Assembly (NCBI GenBank): GCA_944375715.1
Contig: CALWAP010000001.1
Coordinates: forward strand, 62,001 to 126,000
Direction: 5' to 3'
From: an uncultured Clostridia bacterium
GTDB lineage: Bacteria; Bacillota; Clostridia; Oscillospirales; Butyricicoccaceae
Length of the DNA: 64,000 bases
The first letter of the stretch is position 1. Each line of letters begins with the position of its first letter. Positions 8,343 through 17,620 of the stretch are shown here, one piece after another. The position numbers and the translations under genes were made by a program. The notes below the pieces were generated by a model. The model searched no databases. It was not told the origin of the DNA and was given only the letters and a program-made list of their open reading frames with translations.

Positions 8343-9038
8343 ATGCGCAGAGGAAAGAATTACACAGAAAGCGCTAAACTTTACGATCGCACAAAGCTTC
8401 ACGATGTAGACGAAGCTATCGATATCATGCTTAAGACCGCCAAAGCCAAGTTTGACGAGACCGTCGAGGTCCATGTCAAGCTGGGCGTTGACTCCAGGCA
8501 CGCCGACCAGCAGGTCCGCGGTGCGCTGGTCCTGCCCCACGGCACCGGCAAGAAGATAAGGGTCCTTGTTTTTGCCAAGGGCGATAAGGCTGAGGAAGCC
8601 AAGGCCGCAGGCGCCGATTATGTTGGCGCCGAGGATATGGTCCAGAAGATCACTTCCGAGAACTTCTTCGATTATGAAGTCGTCATCGCCACCCCTGATA
8701 TGATGGGCCTGGTCGGACGCCTCGGCCGTATTCTCGGACCCAAAGGCCTTATGCCTAACCCCAAGGCCGGCACCGTCACCATGGATGTCACCAAGGCCAT
8801 CAACGACTCCAAGGCCGGCCGTATCGAGTACCGTCTCGATAAGACCAACATCATCCACTGCCCGCTGGGCAAGGCTTCCTTCGGCCAGGAGAAGATCATG
8901 GAGAACTTCAATGCCCTGCTGGGCGCCATTGTCAGGGCCAAGCCCGCTGCCGCCAAGGGCCAGTATATCCGTTCCTGTGTCATAGCTTCCACTATGGGCC
9001 CCGGCATCAAGGTCAACCCCGCCAAGCTCTCTAACTAA
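8343..9038 (+). CDS. rplA: 50S ribosomal protein L1
   Basis: The 231-residue protein starts [15 protein letters not shown] after AAAGGAGG and contains [21 protein letters not shown], the hallmark of L1. It binds 23S rRNA at the E-site stalk and probably the leader site described upstream of rplK. It is followed by a new promoter, so rplJL is a separate transcription unit. Confidence 0.97.
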   Translation: MRRGKNYTESAKLYDRTKLHDVDEAIDIMLKTAKAKFDETVEVHVKLGVDSRHADQQVRGALVLPHGTGKKIRVLVFAKGDKAEEAKAAGADYVGAEDMVQKITSENFFDYEVVIATPDMMGLVGRLGRILGPKGLMPNPKAGTVTMDVTKAINDSKAGRIEYRLDKTNIIHCPLGKASFGQEKIMENFNALLGAIVRAKPAAAKGQYIRSCVIASTMGPGIKVNPAKLSN

Positions 9039-9049
9039 TATTTTTTATA

Positions 9050-9078
9050 TTGACAGCCCCAAAGGCTTTTGATATAAT
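9050..9078 (+). promoter_or_regulatory. rplJL promoter, perfect consensus
   Basis: TTGACA (9050-9055), 17 bp, TATAAT (9073-9078). This is an exact consensus promoter starting just after the rplA stop, and transcription should begin near 9085. Confidence 0.9.
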
Positions 9079-9085
9079 ATTTTTG

Positions 9086-9202
9086 TTATCCATAGACAGC
9101 AGGAGAAAGTAAACGGCTGTGCCGTCCTGCCGAGGATGCGCACCGTTTATACACTTGTATTTACTATGTGCCTTCGTGTCTGTGGATGCGAAGGCACTTT
9201 TT
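9086..9202 (+). ncRNA. Ribosomal protein L10 leader RNA
   Basis: The leader contains AGCAGG and CCTGCCGAGG, the conserved elements of the L10-binding fold, and the pairing segments AAACGG and CCGTTT. It ends in a terminator hairpin. The L10(L12)4 complex binds this RNA and limits rplJL expression; the family is well known in Firmicutes. Confidence 0.85.
9168..9202 (+). terminator. Attenuating terminator of the L10 leader
   Basis: GTGCCTTCG (9168-9176) pairs with CGAAGGCAC (9189-9197), followed by five T. It lies 33 bp before rplJ, so it controls read-through into rplJL. Confidence 0.85.
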
Positions 9203-9234
9203 CTTCGCAAAATCTTCAGGAGGTGAAACCCAGA

Positions 9235-9777
9235 ATGCCTAACGCTAAGGTATTATCCGAAAAGCAGGCGGCCGTTGCCGCTTTGGCTGAAAAGATGAAG
9301 AACGCAAGCGCCGGCGTTTTTGTCGATTACAAGGGCATTACAGTCGAAGCCGACACCAAGTTCCGTGCCGACCTCAGAAAGAACAATGTCGAATATGCCG
9401 TTGTCAAAAACACTCTGACGCGCTTTGCTGCAAACCAAATCGGTTTTGAAGAGCTGGATCCCATTCTCAACGGCACCACGGCTCTCGCCATGAGCATGGA
9501 GGACCCCATTGCTCCCGCCAGGCTTGTCGGTGATTTTATCAAAAAGAGCGGCAAAACCAACTTTGCCGTCAAGGGCGGATTTGTCGAGGGTAAGGTCGTC
9601 GACATCGCCACAATCATGTCCCTTTCCGAGCTGACCAACAAGAACGATCTTATCGCCACGGTTCTCGGAACTCTTAACGCTCCTATTGCCGCTCTGGCCA
9701 GGGTCCTTAATGCCATCGCCGAGCAGCAGGGTGCAGGCGCAGCTCCCGCTGAAGCTGCCGAAGCCACAGCCGAATAA
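9235..9777 (+). CDS. rplJ: 50S ribosomal protein L10
   Basis: The 180-residue protein starts MPNAKVLSEKQAAV after AGGAGGTG and shows the L10 core FVDYKGITVEADTKFRADLR and VVKNTLTRFA. The C-terminal Ala/Glu-rich helix binds L7/L12 dimers. Its production is likely limited by its own leader RNA. Confidence 0.97.
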   Translation: MPNAKVLSEKQAAVAALAEKMKNASAGVFVDYKGITVEADTKFRADLRKNNVEYAVVKNTLTRFAANQIGFEELDPILNGTTALAMSMEDPIAPARLVGDFIKKSGKTNFAVKGGFVEGKVVDIATIMSLSELTNKNDLIATVLGTLNAPIAALARVLNAIAEQQGAGAAPAEAAEATAE

Positions 9778-9819
9778 TTTCAAAAAAACATTCACTTATT
9801 ATTTTGGAGGTAAATCAAT

Positions 9820-10197
9820 ATGGCTAGCGAAAACGTAACCAAGCTTATCGAAGAAGTCAAAGCTCTTTCCGTTCTTGAGCTTTCCGAGCTGGTAAAGGCT
9901 CTGGAAGAAGAGTTCGGCGTATCCGCCGCTGCTCCCGTTGCCGTTGCTGCCGCTCCCGGCGCAGGCGCTGCCGCTGCTGAAGAGCAGACCGAGTTCACCG
10001 TTATGCTCAAGGAAGTCGGCGACAAGAAGATCAACGTCATCAAGGTCGTCCGTGAGATCACCGGCCTCGGCCTTAAGGAAGCCAAGGATCTGGTCGATAA
10101 TGCTCCCAAGCCCATCAAGGAGAACATCGACAAGGCTGCTGCTGACGAAATCGTCAAGAAGCTGGAAGAAGCCGGCGCTAAGTGCGAGCTGAAGTAA
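9820..10197 (+). CDS. rplL: 50S ribosomal protein L7/L12
   Basis: The 125-residue protein has the N-terminal dimerisation region, an Ala/Pro-rich hinge (about 37-55) and the conserved C-terminal domain ([30 protein letters not shown]). It recruits translation factors. A strong terminator follows at once. Confidence 0.98.
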   Translation: MASENVTKLIEEVKALSVLELSELVKALEEEFGVSAAAPVAVAAAPGAGAAAAEEQTEFTVMLKEVGDKKINVIKVVREITGLGLKEAKDLVDNAPKPIKENIDKAAADEIVKKLEEAGAKCELK

Positions 10198-10212
10198 GTT
10201 TTTTATACATTC

Positions 10213-10240
10213 AAAAGGCATCCCAAAAGGGATGCCTTTT
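10213..10240 (+). terminator. rplJL terminator
   Basis: A perfect 12-bp stem, AAAAGGCATCCC / GGGATGCCTTTT, with loop AAAA, ending in a T-rich tail. The following 200 bp to the next gene hold only a weak promoter. Confidence 0.93.
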
Positions 10241-10376
10241 ATTTTACCCCCAAAATATAAGGCGGGTACTCAAAACCGCTTAAAAGCTCACTTATAGTAC
10301 AAGTATCCCCGTCTATTTCCTACTGTAAGAATTATTAGTCTATTAAATCTCCGCTTCACAAATTTAATATACTATG

Positions 10377-10405
10377 TCCACATACCCATATTCATGTGGT
10401 ACAAT
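10377..10405 (+). promoter_or_regulatory. Possible promoter and operator of the M20 gene
   Basis: TCCACA (10377-10382) and TACAAT (10400-10405) are 17 bp apart. The spacer is bounded by an inverted repeat, CCACAT (10378-10383) and ATGTGG (10394-10399), which could bind a repressor. The -35 is poor, so an activator or repressor may be involved. Confidence 0.4.
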
Positions 10406-10454
10406 GTAACAGTAAGTAAAAGCAACCAAAAATTATCTGTGCAAGGAGGTTTAT

Positions 10455-11696
10455 ATGGAAAACTATTGTGTTGACGACAAAATAAGCTCAGTCATTCAAG
10501 CCCTACTTTCCGATCCAAGGGTACAAGCGGCCCTGGCATACGCTGAGGAAGATGCTGAAAGAACCCTTGAACAGCAACTCGAGCTGGCATGCACTCCGGC
10601 ACCCACTTTCCATGAGGAGCAGAAAACACGTCTTTTTCGCGATATGCTTGCCCATGAGAGCCTGGAAAGCGCTTATACAGATAAAACAGGCAATGTGCTG
10701 GCCCCTCTTGGAGCATCCTCTTCTCCTGCCCTGCTGCTGGAAGCCCATTTAGATTCGGTGCATCCTTTGGGCACCAAAATGGACTGCAGGCGTGAGGGCA
10801 ATATCCTGTATGGCCCCACTGTCCGCCACAACTCCAGAGCCGTAGCAGAAATATTATCAGTCTTGCGGTGCATAAAATACAGCGGCATCAAGCTCGCAAG
10901 CACCGTGATCCTTGGCGGCACTGTCCGAGAGGAAGCTATGGGAGCTATGGAGGGTATGAGAAGCATACTTTCTGAAAATCCTGATATAAAATGCTGTATA
11001 AGCTTGGACGGAGCCATAAACGAACGGATAACATATCAGTCTACAGGTTTTGAAACCAGCGCCGTCACCTTCAGAGGAATTGGAGGACACGCCTACGGCA
11101 GTTTCGGAAAAATGGCAAACCCTCTTCATGCAGCTGCCAGGGCAATCGCTATAATATCCGATATCCAAGTCCCCGAAAGTCCAAAAACCACATTCAGCGT
11201 TTCGGTTGCCGATTCGGGCAACGACGCAGGAGTCCATGCCATACCACCTTACGCCACGATAAAATATAACCTGCGTTCAACAGCTGCTGAGCCTTTTGAA
11301 AAACTTTGCCAGGAGGTAAACGCCGCCATAGAAAAAGGCTGCCGCGACGAAAGCGAACGTTGGGGCAGAGACATTATAACCTTTGAAAAAAAGAATATGC
11401 TTTTTACCCCCGCACTATCCCAGGATATACACTCAACCGTTGTGCAGACTGCCTACGCCTGCATAAAGGCGCTGGGACGAGAGCCGATATTTAACGAGGG
11501 AGGCTCGGCCAATTCCTGTATACCTATCTCCATGGGAATACCTGCTATATGCCTCGGCGGAGAAATTGCAAACTTCATACCAGGGGAAAAAATAGAAAGC
11601 TTCGATGGTGAAGGGGCCTTCAAAGGCGTGCAAAGCCTTCTTTTGACTGTTCTTGCCATGAGCGGCGTAAAAGGCGTTACCTCCCCGCTTATATAA
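10455..11696 (+). CDS. M20-family peptidase/deacylase homolog with altered metal ligands
   Basis: The 413-residue protein has the M20 two-domain fold: HLD (H98, D100), REE (E159, E160), SLDG (D185) and the dimerisation segment GGHAYGSFGK (211-219). Three expected active-site residues differ. The bridging Asp in the usual DNSRG motif is His125 (RHNSRA), the Asp of the GSSD/GSTD motif is Asn353 (GGSANS), and the last His ligand is replaced (ANFIPG near 375). It may use another metal geometry, or be a binding protein or inactive homolog. It starts with ATG 10455 behind AAGGAGG and stands alone between terminators. Confidence 0.8.
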   Translation: MENYCVDDKISSVIQALLSDPRVQAALAYAEEDAERTLEQQLELACTPAPTFHEEQKTRLFRDMLAHESLESAYTDKTGNVLAPLGASSSPALLLEAHLDSVHPLGTKMDCRREGNILYGPTVRHNSRAVAEILSVLRCIKYSGIKLASTVILGGTVREEAMGAMEGMRSILSENPDIKCCISLDGAINERITYQSTGFETSAVTFRGIGGHAYGSFGKMANPLHAAARAIAIISDIQVPESPKTTFSVSVADSGNDAGVHAIPPYATIKYNLRSTAAEPFEKLCQEVNAAIEKGCRDESERWGRDIITFEKKNMLFTPALSQDIHSTVVQTAYACIKALGREPIFNEGGSANSCIPISMGIPAICLGGEIANFIPGEKIESFDGEGAFKGVQSLLLTVLAMSGVKGVTSPLI

Positions 11697-11700
11697 TGCA

Positions 11701-11733
11701 AAAAAAAGAAGCCCCTGCCCAGGGGCTTCTTTC
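11701..11733. terminator. Bidirectional terminator
   Basis: GAAGCCCC (11708-11715) and GGGGCTTC (11722-11729) flank TGCCCA. There is a T-rich tail on + and, through the seven A, on the reverse strand. It serves both convergent genes. Confidence 0.88.
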
Positions 11734-11734
11734 T

Positions 11735-13072
11735 TTATTCTTCTGCTTCTTCTCCATCTTCATTTGGAAGCTTGGTAACCACAGTCTTCTCTATCCTATG
11801 ATCCTTTATGACCAGCACCTGGACATGCAGACATCCGGCATCGGTTTCAAATACGCTGCCGTCATCAGGAATCGAACCATAAACCCCAAAAACAAATCCC
11901 CCAAAGGTATCATACTCATCGGTGGGAAGGGATACATCCAACGCGTCACATACATCATGCAAAGGAGCGCTTCCCGTAATCATCCAAGTTTCGTCATCCA
12001 TCTTGGAAATCTCGCAAAGCTCTGCCTCGGTAAAAGTGCCGTCATCAAGATCCCCTACTATCTGCTCCAAAAGGTCGTTCATGGTAACTATTCCCAAAAC
12101 CCCACCGTATTCATCCAAAACCACTGCAAAATGCTTTCTGCTGGCCTGCATCCTGCCGAAAAGAACATCGGCCCTTATGCTGCCCGGCACAAATCACGAG
12201 GGACGCACGGCTGTTTCCATAATGTTATCCAGCGACCTGTCGGTCAGGCGGAAATAATCTTTGGTATTCAAAACTCCCTTGACATCATCGGCTGTTTCAC
12301 CGCAAATAGGATATTGAGAATAACGGCTCTCTCTTATCGTCTTGTCCCATTGATCAAGGCTCTCCTCCTCCCAAAGGAAGGTTACATCTGTGCGGTGTGT
12401 GGCAAATTCGCTGACCGGCATATCGTCAAACTCAAAGATATTCTGGATCATCTTTTTCTCACTCTGATCGATGACACCCTTTTCACTGCCGGCATCAACC
12501 ATCATGCGTATCTCTTCTTCGCTGACATGCTCCTCTTCGGCATTAGGATCAATGCCAATGAGCCGCAAAACAGCGTTAGTTGAAGCCGTGAGGAGCCAAA
12601 CAAGCGGCGAAAAGAGCTTGGACATCACCGAAATAAAGCCCGATATCCCAAGTGCGAGAGGCTCAGCTTTTTTCATGGCGACACGCTTTGGAACCAGCTC
12701 GCCGAAAATAAGAGTAATATAGGAAAGTATAAGGGTTATCCCTATAACAGCAATGGTCTCCAGCGTCCCGACGGGCATTTTTACACCAAGGGAAAGCAGC
12801 CATTCAACCAGCACACCCGAAAAATTATCGGCGGCAAATGCGCTTCCCAGAAAACCTGCCAGGGTGATGGCTACCTGTATGGTAGCAAGAAAACGTGCCG
12901 GCTGGCTGGTCAACTTTGACAGCCTAGCGGCTCTTTTGTCACCCGCCGCAGTCATACGGGCCAGCTTTACATCATTGACAGATATGACCGCTATCTCTGT
13001 GCAGGCAAACACGGCGTTAAGCGCGATCAGCACGAACTGAAGCACCAACGGCCATAAGAAAGAGTCTTCCAA
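11735..13072 (-). pseudogene. CorC/HlyC-type CBS membrane protein split by an in-frame TGA
   Basis: The reading frame from TTG 13072 (GGAGG in front) encodes a DUF21 membrane domain (about 1-190, four helices) and a CBS domain. It stops at TGA 12196-12194 inside the second CBS repeat (VRPS-stop-FVP) and continues in the same frame to 11735 through the rest of the CBS pair (DEYGGVLGIVTMNDLLEQIVGD) and the CorC_HlyC C-terminal domain. Together they give one normal-length protein of about 445 residues. The downstream part has no ribosome site of its own. A base change of Trp, Arg or similar to TGA, or a sequencing error, are the simple explanations. Relatives are linked to magnesium or cobalt transport. 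Confidence 0.85.
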
Positions 13073-13126
13073 AATACTTCCTCCATATAGTTACTTGCAG
13101 CGTAAAACGCAGCTTTATTTTTTTTT

Positions 13127-13155
13127 ACGATATCATAAAATATCATTATTGTCAA
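13127..13155 (-). promoter_or_regulatory. Promoter of the CBS membrane protein gene
   Basis: On the reverse strand, TTGACA (13155-13150), 17 bp, TATCGT (13132-13127). Confidence 0.65.
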
Positions 13156-13202
13156 TCAACAGCTATACCACAGGGCGGTTTTTGTTAAAATATGTCAAAA
13201 AG

Positions 13203-13228
13203 AAAAGCCGCCTGATGGCGGCTTTTGC
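13203..13228 (-). terminator. Terminator of the polysaccharide deacetylase gene
   Basis: AAAAGCCGCC and GGCGGCTTTT pair around a 4-nt loop. On the reverse strand the stem runs into TTTTCTTTTT. Confidence 0.85.
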
Positions 13229-13243
13229 CTTTACAGTATTTTA

Positions 13244-14542
13244 TCAGTCCATCGGCGGCCTAGAAGGATCAAGCACCAAGGCGGGGTCAAAGAAATACTT
13301 GCTGACCCTTTCCGGATGGGTAATCATCGTATAGCCATCCAGGTTCAGCCTTTCCTGGAACATGACATCGCCGTCAAACCAGGTGTTCATGCCGGAACCC
13401 ACAGGGCAGTATATATGAAAACCTCCCGTTTCCACCAGATATCTGAACCGGACGTCACTGTTGTCAAAATTGACCCCAAAGGGAGAAATGAATATATTCG
13501 TATCCCCTACATACGGCTCTATCTCGTTTTTCCATCGGCCTGTGTCATAGCTCATCTGATCCATGGTTATAGATTTGGTGTTCCAATACTGATTATGTGT
13601 GTAGCTGTGGCTTGATATCTGCCACCCGCTGTTTCTTAAAGCCTCGGCCACCTGTCTGACCTTCTCCAGCATGGACCGACCCTCCTCAGGAGAATAAAGC
13701 TCAAGATCTGTTATGCGGTACCCGAAAGCGCCTGCATACCCTGTCTGAGCAACGATGCCCTTGGCCCCGCGGAATGAAAACTCGGGATGCTCATCCACAA
13801 AACTGTCAAGTATGGGCATGACATCACCGTCATATGTTACGCTCTCAACTCCGTTTGCGTCTTTGACAATGGTAACGACCCTGCCATTTTCGTCAACATC
13901 CAGCCTGTCGGCAAAACCGTCAGTTTTCATATAGTCATAATAGTTTACATCGTCAATGGAAATGACAAGCGGCTTTTTTCCCTCGGGCAGGAGTATTTGA
14001 GCGGCTCTGGCATTGCCCTGTTCATCAAACTCCACCATATCGGTAATATCGTAAAGGACAAAACCATTTTCCAAAAAGAGAGGGAGCATCTTTTTGAATT
14101 CACTCTGTGTAGTCATCCACATATTGTACCCTTCGGCCGAGTGCCCTACATTGTCAAAAGCAAGGCTCGTATCTATTATAAGGCTGTGGAAAAACACATG
14201 ATAAAGTTTTCCCGTATACGGCACAAGGCTGTCTCTGCCGCTTTGGCACATTTGCCTTACAGCATCGGCCTCCTCACCTTCAATATCCCTGACAAGCTCC
14301 TCGGCCTCATCATAAAAATAGCCGAGAGCCAGCTTCTGGGCCTGCTCAATAATTTCTTCATTCCCGGTCTCGCTGCCAGCCTGCACCCCATCAATATCAG
14401 GTTTGCCCCCTAGGTTGCCGTCAGATGCCGGCCAGAACCTGCAAAGGGCCAAAAGTGCCATAACCACGGCAAGCCCCGCCGCCGTCCAAAGCAGCCATAC
14501 CGGCTTTTTGCCCGTATATCCGCCATCATGCTTATTTGACAT
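13244..14542 (-). CDS. Membrane-anchored polysaccharide deacetylase family protein
   Basis: The 432-residue protein has a short cytoplasmic start, one N-terminal membrane helix (VWLLWTAAGLAVVMALLAL), an acidic spacer and helical region, and a C-terminal NodB-like domain. That domain shows LVISIDDVNYYDY (motif 1, Asp pair), SHSYTHN (motif 2, two His that bind metal) and ISPFG. Such enzymes remove N- or O-acetyl groups from peptidoglycan or other glycans at the cell surface. The region before the NodB core (about 90-190) matches nothing I recognise. It is a single gene with its own terminator. Confidence 0.82.
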   Translation of the reverse strand: MSNKHDGGYTGKKPVWLLWTAAGLAVVMALLALCRFWPASDGNLGGKPDIDGVQAGSETGNEEIIEQAQKLALGYFYDEAEELVRDIEGEEADAVRQMCQSGRDSLVPYTGKLYHVFFHSLIIDTSLAFDNVGHSAEGYNMWMTTQSEFKKMLPLFLENGFVLYDITDMVEFDEQGNARAAQILLPEGKKPLVISIDDVNYYDYMKTDGFADRLDVDENGRVVTIVKDANGVESVTYDGDVMPILDSFVDEHPEFSFRGAKGIVAQTGYAGAFGYRITDLELYSPEEGRSMLEKVRQVAEALRNSGWQISSHSYTHNQYWNTKSITMDQMSYDTGRWKNEIEPYVGDTNIFISPFGVNFDNSDVRFRYLVETGGFHIYCPVGSGMNTWFDGDVMFQERLNLDGYTMITHPERVSKYFFDPALVLDPSRPPMD

Positions 14543-14614
14543 TATCCCACCCCTTGTTATCTATATATACATACTTATGACCGCTTTATACCGAGCTTGT
14601 TCCCAAAGGCAAAA

Positions 14615-14645
14615 AAGGGACCGGCGTTTTCGCCGGCCCCCTTAA
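14615..14645 (-). terminator. Terminator of the M20D hydrolase gene
   Basis: A GC-rich stem, GGGGCCGGCG against CGCCGGTCCC with loop AAAA on the reverse strand, followed by six T. Confidence 0.85.
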
Positions 14646-14652
14646 GTAAGGC

Positions 14653-15945
14653 TTAAGCCTTAAGCTCGTCGAGCAAAGCGATGTACTGTTCCTTGGTCAA
14701 AGGAGCCTTGAAGTTCTTCTTTATCTCCAAAACCTTTTCTGCGCCGTTGGCCAGCAGGTCTACAACGGTCATAGCCAGCATCTTGGCTGCGACAATATAA
14801 GCCAAATTCTTATCAGCTATTTCAAAATCGGAGCTGTGGGAAACTCCAACCGCGCCGCCAATGGTTGCATGCACTGTGGGAAGAAGCTGAGAAACATCAT
14901 TCGCCTCGGTGGTGAATCCAACACCTTCAACTATCCTGTCCTCTCCCACAAGCTCAGCCAGATTGTCATGGACAAGGCTTTTAAGTTCAGGAGTCTCGTT
15001 GGCAAAGAGATATCCGGGGAGGTTATAGATCTCGCACTTGGCCCCAATAGCGTCGGCTCCGGCCCTCAAAGCCCTGTCTATCCTTGAGCTGGCATCCTTA
15101 ATAGCCTCGATGCTGCGACCCCTGACAAAGGTCTCTATCTGAACAAATCCGGGGACGACATTAACAAGATTTCCGCCCTTGGTGATAATGGGATGGAAAC
15201 GGATGCTGTCCTTATCCTGGAATGTGCTGCGGATGGCATCTACAGCCACCAGACCTACTTTGGCGGCATCAAGAGCGTTTATGCCCAGATGAGGAGAGGC
15301 AACATGGCACTCTTTGCCGTAATACTTGATTATCTTCGCGACAAAACCCATGCCGCCGGGACCGCCGGCCGTGACCTTGTCGCCGCCGATGGTATGCTGC
15401 ATTATCATTGCATCGATGTCGTCGAATACACCAAGCTTAATGAACTCCTGCTTTCCGCCGAGATAGGATATTTTCCCCTGCTGCATAAGATCATTGCGGT
15501 ACTCAAGCTCAACGCCCTCCTCGGCGGGAACAGCCATCAATGCAACATCTCCGCCCAGCTCGGGAAGTATACCGCTGTCCTTAAGGCCATAGGCAACGCC
15601 CAGCATGGAAGCTATCTGAGCATGATGTCCGCAGGAATGAGCAGCGCCCGTTTCGGGATCGGCGCAGCGATGCTCGGGACAGACAACGGCATCCAGCTCA
15701 CCCATAACGGCGACCTTGGCGTTATGCTGTCCTCCGGGAGCAGTAGCGACAACACCCGTTATTGCTATGCCGTCCTTATAGGCAAAGCCCAGCTTGTCAA
15801 AAACAGCTTTTACCTTTTCGGCAGTTTTAAACTCCTTATAACCGAGTTCGGGCTCGGCAAATATGCTTTCGGCAACATCTATGATGTTATCGGCATTCTT
15901 ATCAATGGCCTCACAGACCAGCTTTTTCATTTCCTGAACTGTCAT
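14653..15945 (-). CDS. M20D amidohydrolase (aminoacylase / AbgB-like)
   Basis: The 430-residue protein has the M20D motifs GELDAV, HSCGHHAQIASMLG (with the metal Cys and His), VPAEEGVE (catalytic and metal Glu), MQHT and VSHSSDF near the C-terminus. Family members hydrolyse N-acyl amino acids, indole-amino-acid conjugates or p-aminobenzoyl-glutamate; the substrate is not clear here. All expected ligands are present, unlike the M20 homolog at 10455. The start is ATG 15945 behind GAGGTG. Confidence 0.88.
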   Translation of the reverse strand: MTVQEMKKLVCEAIDKNADNIIDVAESIFAEPELGYKEFKTAEKVKAVFDKLGFAYKDGIAITGVVATAPGGQHNAKVAVMGELDAVVCPEHRCADPETGAAHSCGHHAQIASMLGVAYGLKDSGILPELGGDVALMAVPAEEGVELEYRNDLMQQGKISYLGGKQEFIKLGVFDDIDAMIMQHTIGGDKVTAGGPGGMGFVAKIIKYYGKECHVASPHLGINALDAAKVGLVAVDAIRSTFQDKDSIRFHPIITKGGNLVNVVPGFVQIETFVRGRSIEAIKDASSRIDRALRAGADAIGAKCEIYNLPGYLFANETPELKSLVHDNLAELVGEDRIVEGVGFTTEANDVSQLLPTVHATIGGAVGVSHSSDFEIADKNLAYIVAAKMLAMTVVDLLANGAEKVLEIKKNFKAPLTKEQYIALLDELKA

Positions 15946-16037
15946 TTTTGCACCTCTTCTTGTTTTTTTATGTAAAGCCTTAGCTTACCTCTTTTGTATT
16001 TTAGCATATCTGCCTCTTAAAAAAAAGACTTTTCCTA

Positions 16038-16065
16038 TTGCATTTGGTTATTTTGTGTGTATAAT
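16038..16065 (+). promoter_or_regulatory. Promoter of the NrdD-like small gene
   Basis: TTGCAT (16038-16043), 16 bp, TATAAT (16060-16065), about 40 bp before the ATG. Confidence 0.7.
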
Positions 16066-16103
16066 AGTAGTCGGACACAAAATATAGTACGGAGGAGATA
16101 TAT

Positions 16104-16364
16104 ATGACAGTAAATGTTGAAGGCGGTACCCTGCCCCGCAAAGAAATACAGGCCTATATAGACTATATCCAAAATAAAAATCATCAGAAGGTCGACGAGC
16201 TTACCATTACGGTAGACGGCGAATATGTCGATCTCAATTACACCCTGGTGCCCGTCCCCTTCGAAAGGATACGCAGAATAACAGGATACCTGGTCGGCAC
16301 AATGGATCGCTGGAATGACGCCAAAACCGCGGAAGAACGTGACAGAGTCAAGCACAGCCTGTAA
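16104..16364 (+). CDS. Small protein resembling an anaerobic ribonucleotide reductase-associated family
   Basis: This 86-residue protein has a clear GGAGGAG site. The C-terminal half, ERIRRITGYLVGTMDRWNDAK then AEERDRVKHS, recalls the small clostridial family often labelled anaerobic ribonucleoside-triphosphate reductase, whose motif resembles the zinc/C-terminal region of NrdD. It has no glycyl-radical motif and no cysteines, so it cannot be a reductase itself. No nrdD or nrdG is nearby. Function unknown. Confidence 0.6.
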   Translation: MTVNVEGGTLPRKEIQAYIDYIQNKNHQKVDELTITVDGEYVDLNYTLVPVPFERIRRITGYLVGTMDRWNDAKTAEERDRVKHSL

Positions 16365-16372
16365 TTATGAGT

Positions 16373-16399
16373 CCCTTCCCATATGGGAAGGGTTTTTTT
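16373..16399 (+). terminator. Terminator after the NrdD-like small gene
   Basis: CCCTTCCCAT and ATGGGAAGGG form a 10-bp perfect palindrome followed by seven T. Confidence 0.9.
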
Positions 16400-16421
16400 A
16401 TGTAGTTTTTTAGCAAAAACA

Positions 16422-16449
16422 TTGGACTTTTGCTTAAAAATAGTATAGA
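16422..16449 (+). promoter_or_regulatory. Promoter of the AEC carrier gene
   Basis: TTGGAC (16422-16427), 16 bp, TATAGA (16444-16449). Confidence 0.55.
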
Positions 16450-16490
16450 ATATTTATTTGCGATATATAAAACCAAAGGGAGGTCGGAAA

Positions 16491-17399
16491 ATGTCCGTAT
16501 TTCAAACAATGCTCAACCTTCAGCTGTCGCTTTTCGCGATAATGCTGATCGGATTTTTCTGCCGCAGGAAAAACCTTATTGACGAGAAAACCAGAGGTGT
16601 CCTTTCCGACCTTCTTATCAATATAATCCTGCCCTGCAACATCTTGGGCTCATTTAGAATGGAGGTCACCGACGAGCTTCTGCGGTCGGCCGGCATGGTT
16701 TTTGCCCTTTACATGGGCGTGCAGGTTTTTTCCTACCTTTTGAGCCGTGTGGCCTATCTCAAAGTGCCCATGGATAAACAGGTCATACTGCGCCACGGCA
16801 CTATAACCTCCAACGCCGGCTTTTTGGGAAACCCCATAACATACGGTGTTTTCGGTGCCGAAGGGCTGCTTTATGCCTCGATAGCCCTAATACCCGTCAG
16901 GATATTTTTGTGGTCGGCCGGCCTTAGCCTTTACACAAAAACCGACAGCAAATCGGTTATAAAAAATCTTATGACCCATCCCTGTGTCGTGTCGGTTTTT
17001 GTTGGCTTTGTCCTGATGTTCCTTCCCTTTGAATTGCCGGTGTTCGTCACCAATACCATAGACTATGTCGGCGGCTGCACCACTGCCGTTTCGATGATGG
17101 TCATAGGCGCTATTTTGGCTGATATAAAGCTGGACAACATATCCAAGGGTCTTTTGGCCTATTACAGCTTTATCCGCCTTATCTTTATACCGGCCTGCGT
17201 ATTCATCGTCCTCAGCCTTTTCCATGTCCAGCCCCTGCTGACCGGTGTATGCACGCTCCTTTCCGGTATGCCGGCCGCCTCTATGACAGCAATCCTGGCA
17301 GCCAAATACAATGGCAATTATGAATTCGGCTCCCAGGTGGTATTTGTCTCCACGGTCCTTTCGGTGGTAACAATTCCCTTGATGACCCTGTTCTTCTGA
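16491..17399 (+). CDS. AEC-family (auxin efflux carrier-type) membrane transporter
   Basis: The 302-residue protein has about ten membrane helices in two halves of five, with the family features NIILPCNILGSF in helix 2 and GMPAASMTAILAAKYNGN in the second half. The start is ATG 16491 behind GGGAGG. Family members move organic acids such as malate or malonate, or other small anions. No linked enzyme gene gives a substrate. Confidence 0.85.
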   Translation: MSVFQTMLNLQLSLFAIMLIGFFCRRKNLIDEKTRGVLSDLLINIILPCNILGSFRMEVTDELLRSAGMVFALYMGVQVFSYLLSRVAYLKVPMDKQVILRHGTITSNAGFLGNPITYGVFGAEGLLYASIALIPVRIFLWSAGLSLYTKTDSKSVIKNLMTHPCVVSVFVGFVLMFLPFELPVFVTNTIDYVGGCTTAVSMMVIGAILADIKLDNISKGLLAYYSFIRLIFIPACVFIVLSLFHVQPLLTGVCTLLSGMPAASMTAILAAKYNGNYEFGSQVVFVSTVLSVVTIPLMTLFF

Positions 17400-17519
17400 T
17401 TTTCCGATATATTGCGGTCTGTTATCATTAAATGCCTGATATCTTGTGTTTTTATCGGCATTTTGGCGTTTTAGCTAAAAAAAACAGCTGAAATATTACA
17501 GCGAGTTTTAAAAAAGCTC

Positions 17520-17548
17520 TTTACTGTTTAAGTTTTTGGCGGTATACT
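17520..17548 (+). promoter_or_regulatory. Possible promoter of the XRE regulator gene
   Basis: TTTACT (17520-17525), 17 bp, TATACT (17543-17548). Apart from this the 220 bp between the carrier and the regulator show only AT-rich sequence. Confidence 0.45.
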
Positions 17549-17620
17549 TAATTTAATCATTGTCGCTTTTACGGCGTTTTTGCCATAATTGCGGCGGAAG
17601 GTTTTTGGAGACACTGAAAG

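Noticed and set aside
12155-12196. Selenocysteine insertion at the TGA in the CBS protein
   Set aside because: A weak stem (GCCGA/TCGGC) lies about 20 nt after the TGA, but the family is not known to use selenocysteine, the position is not a conserved Cys, and no sel genes are in the window.
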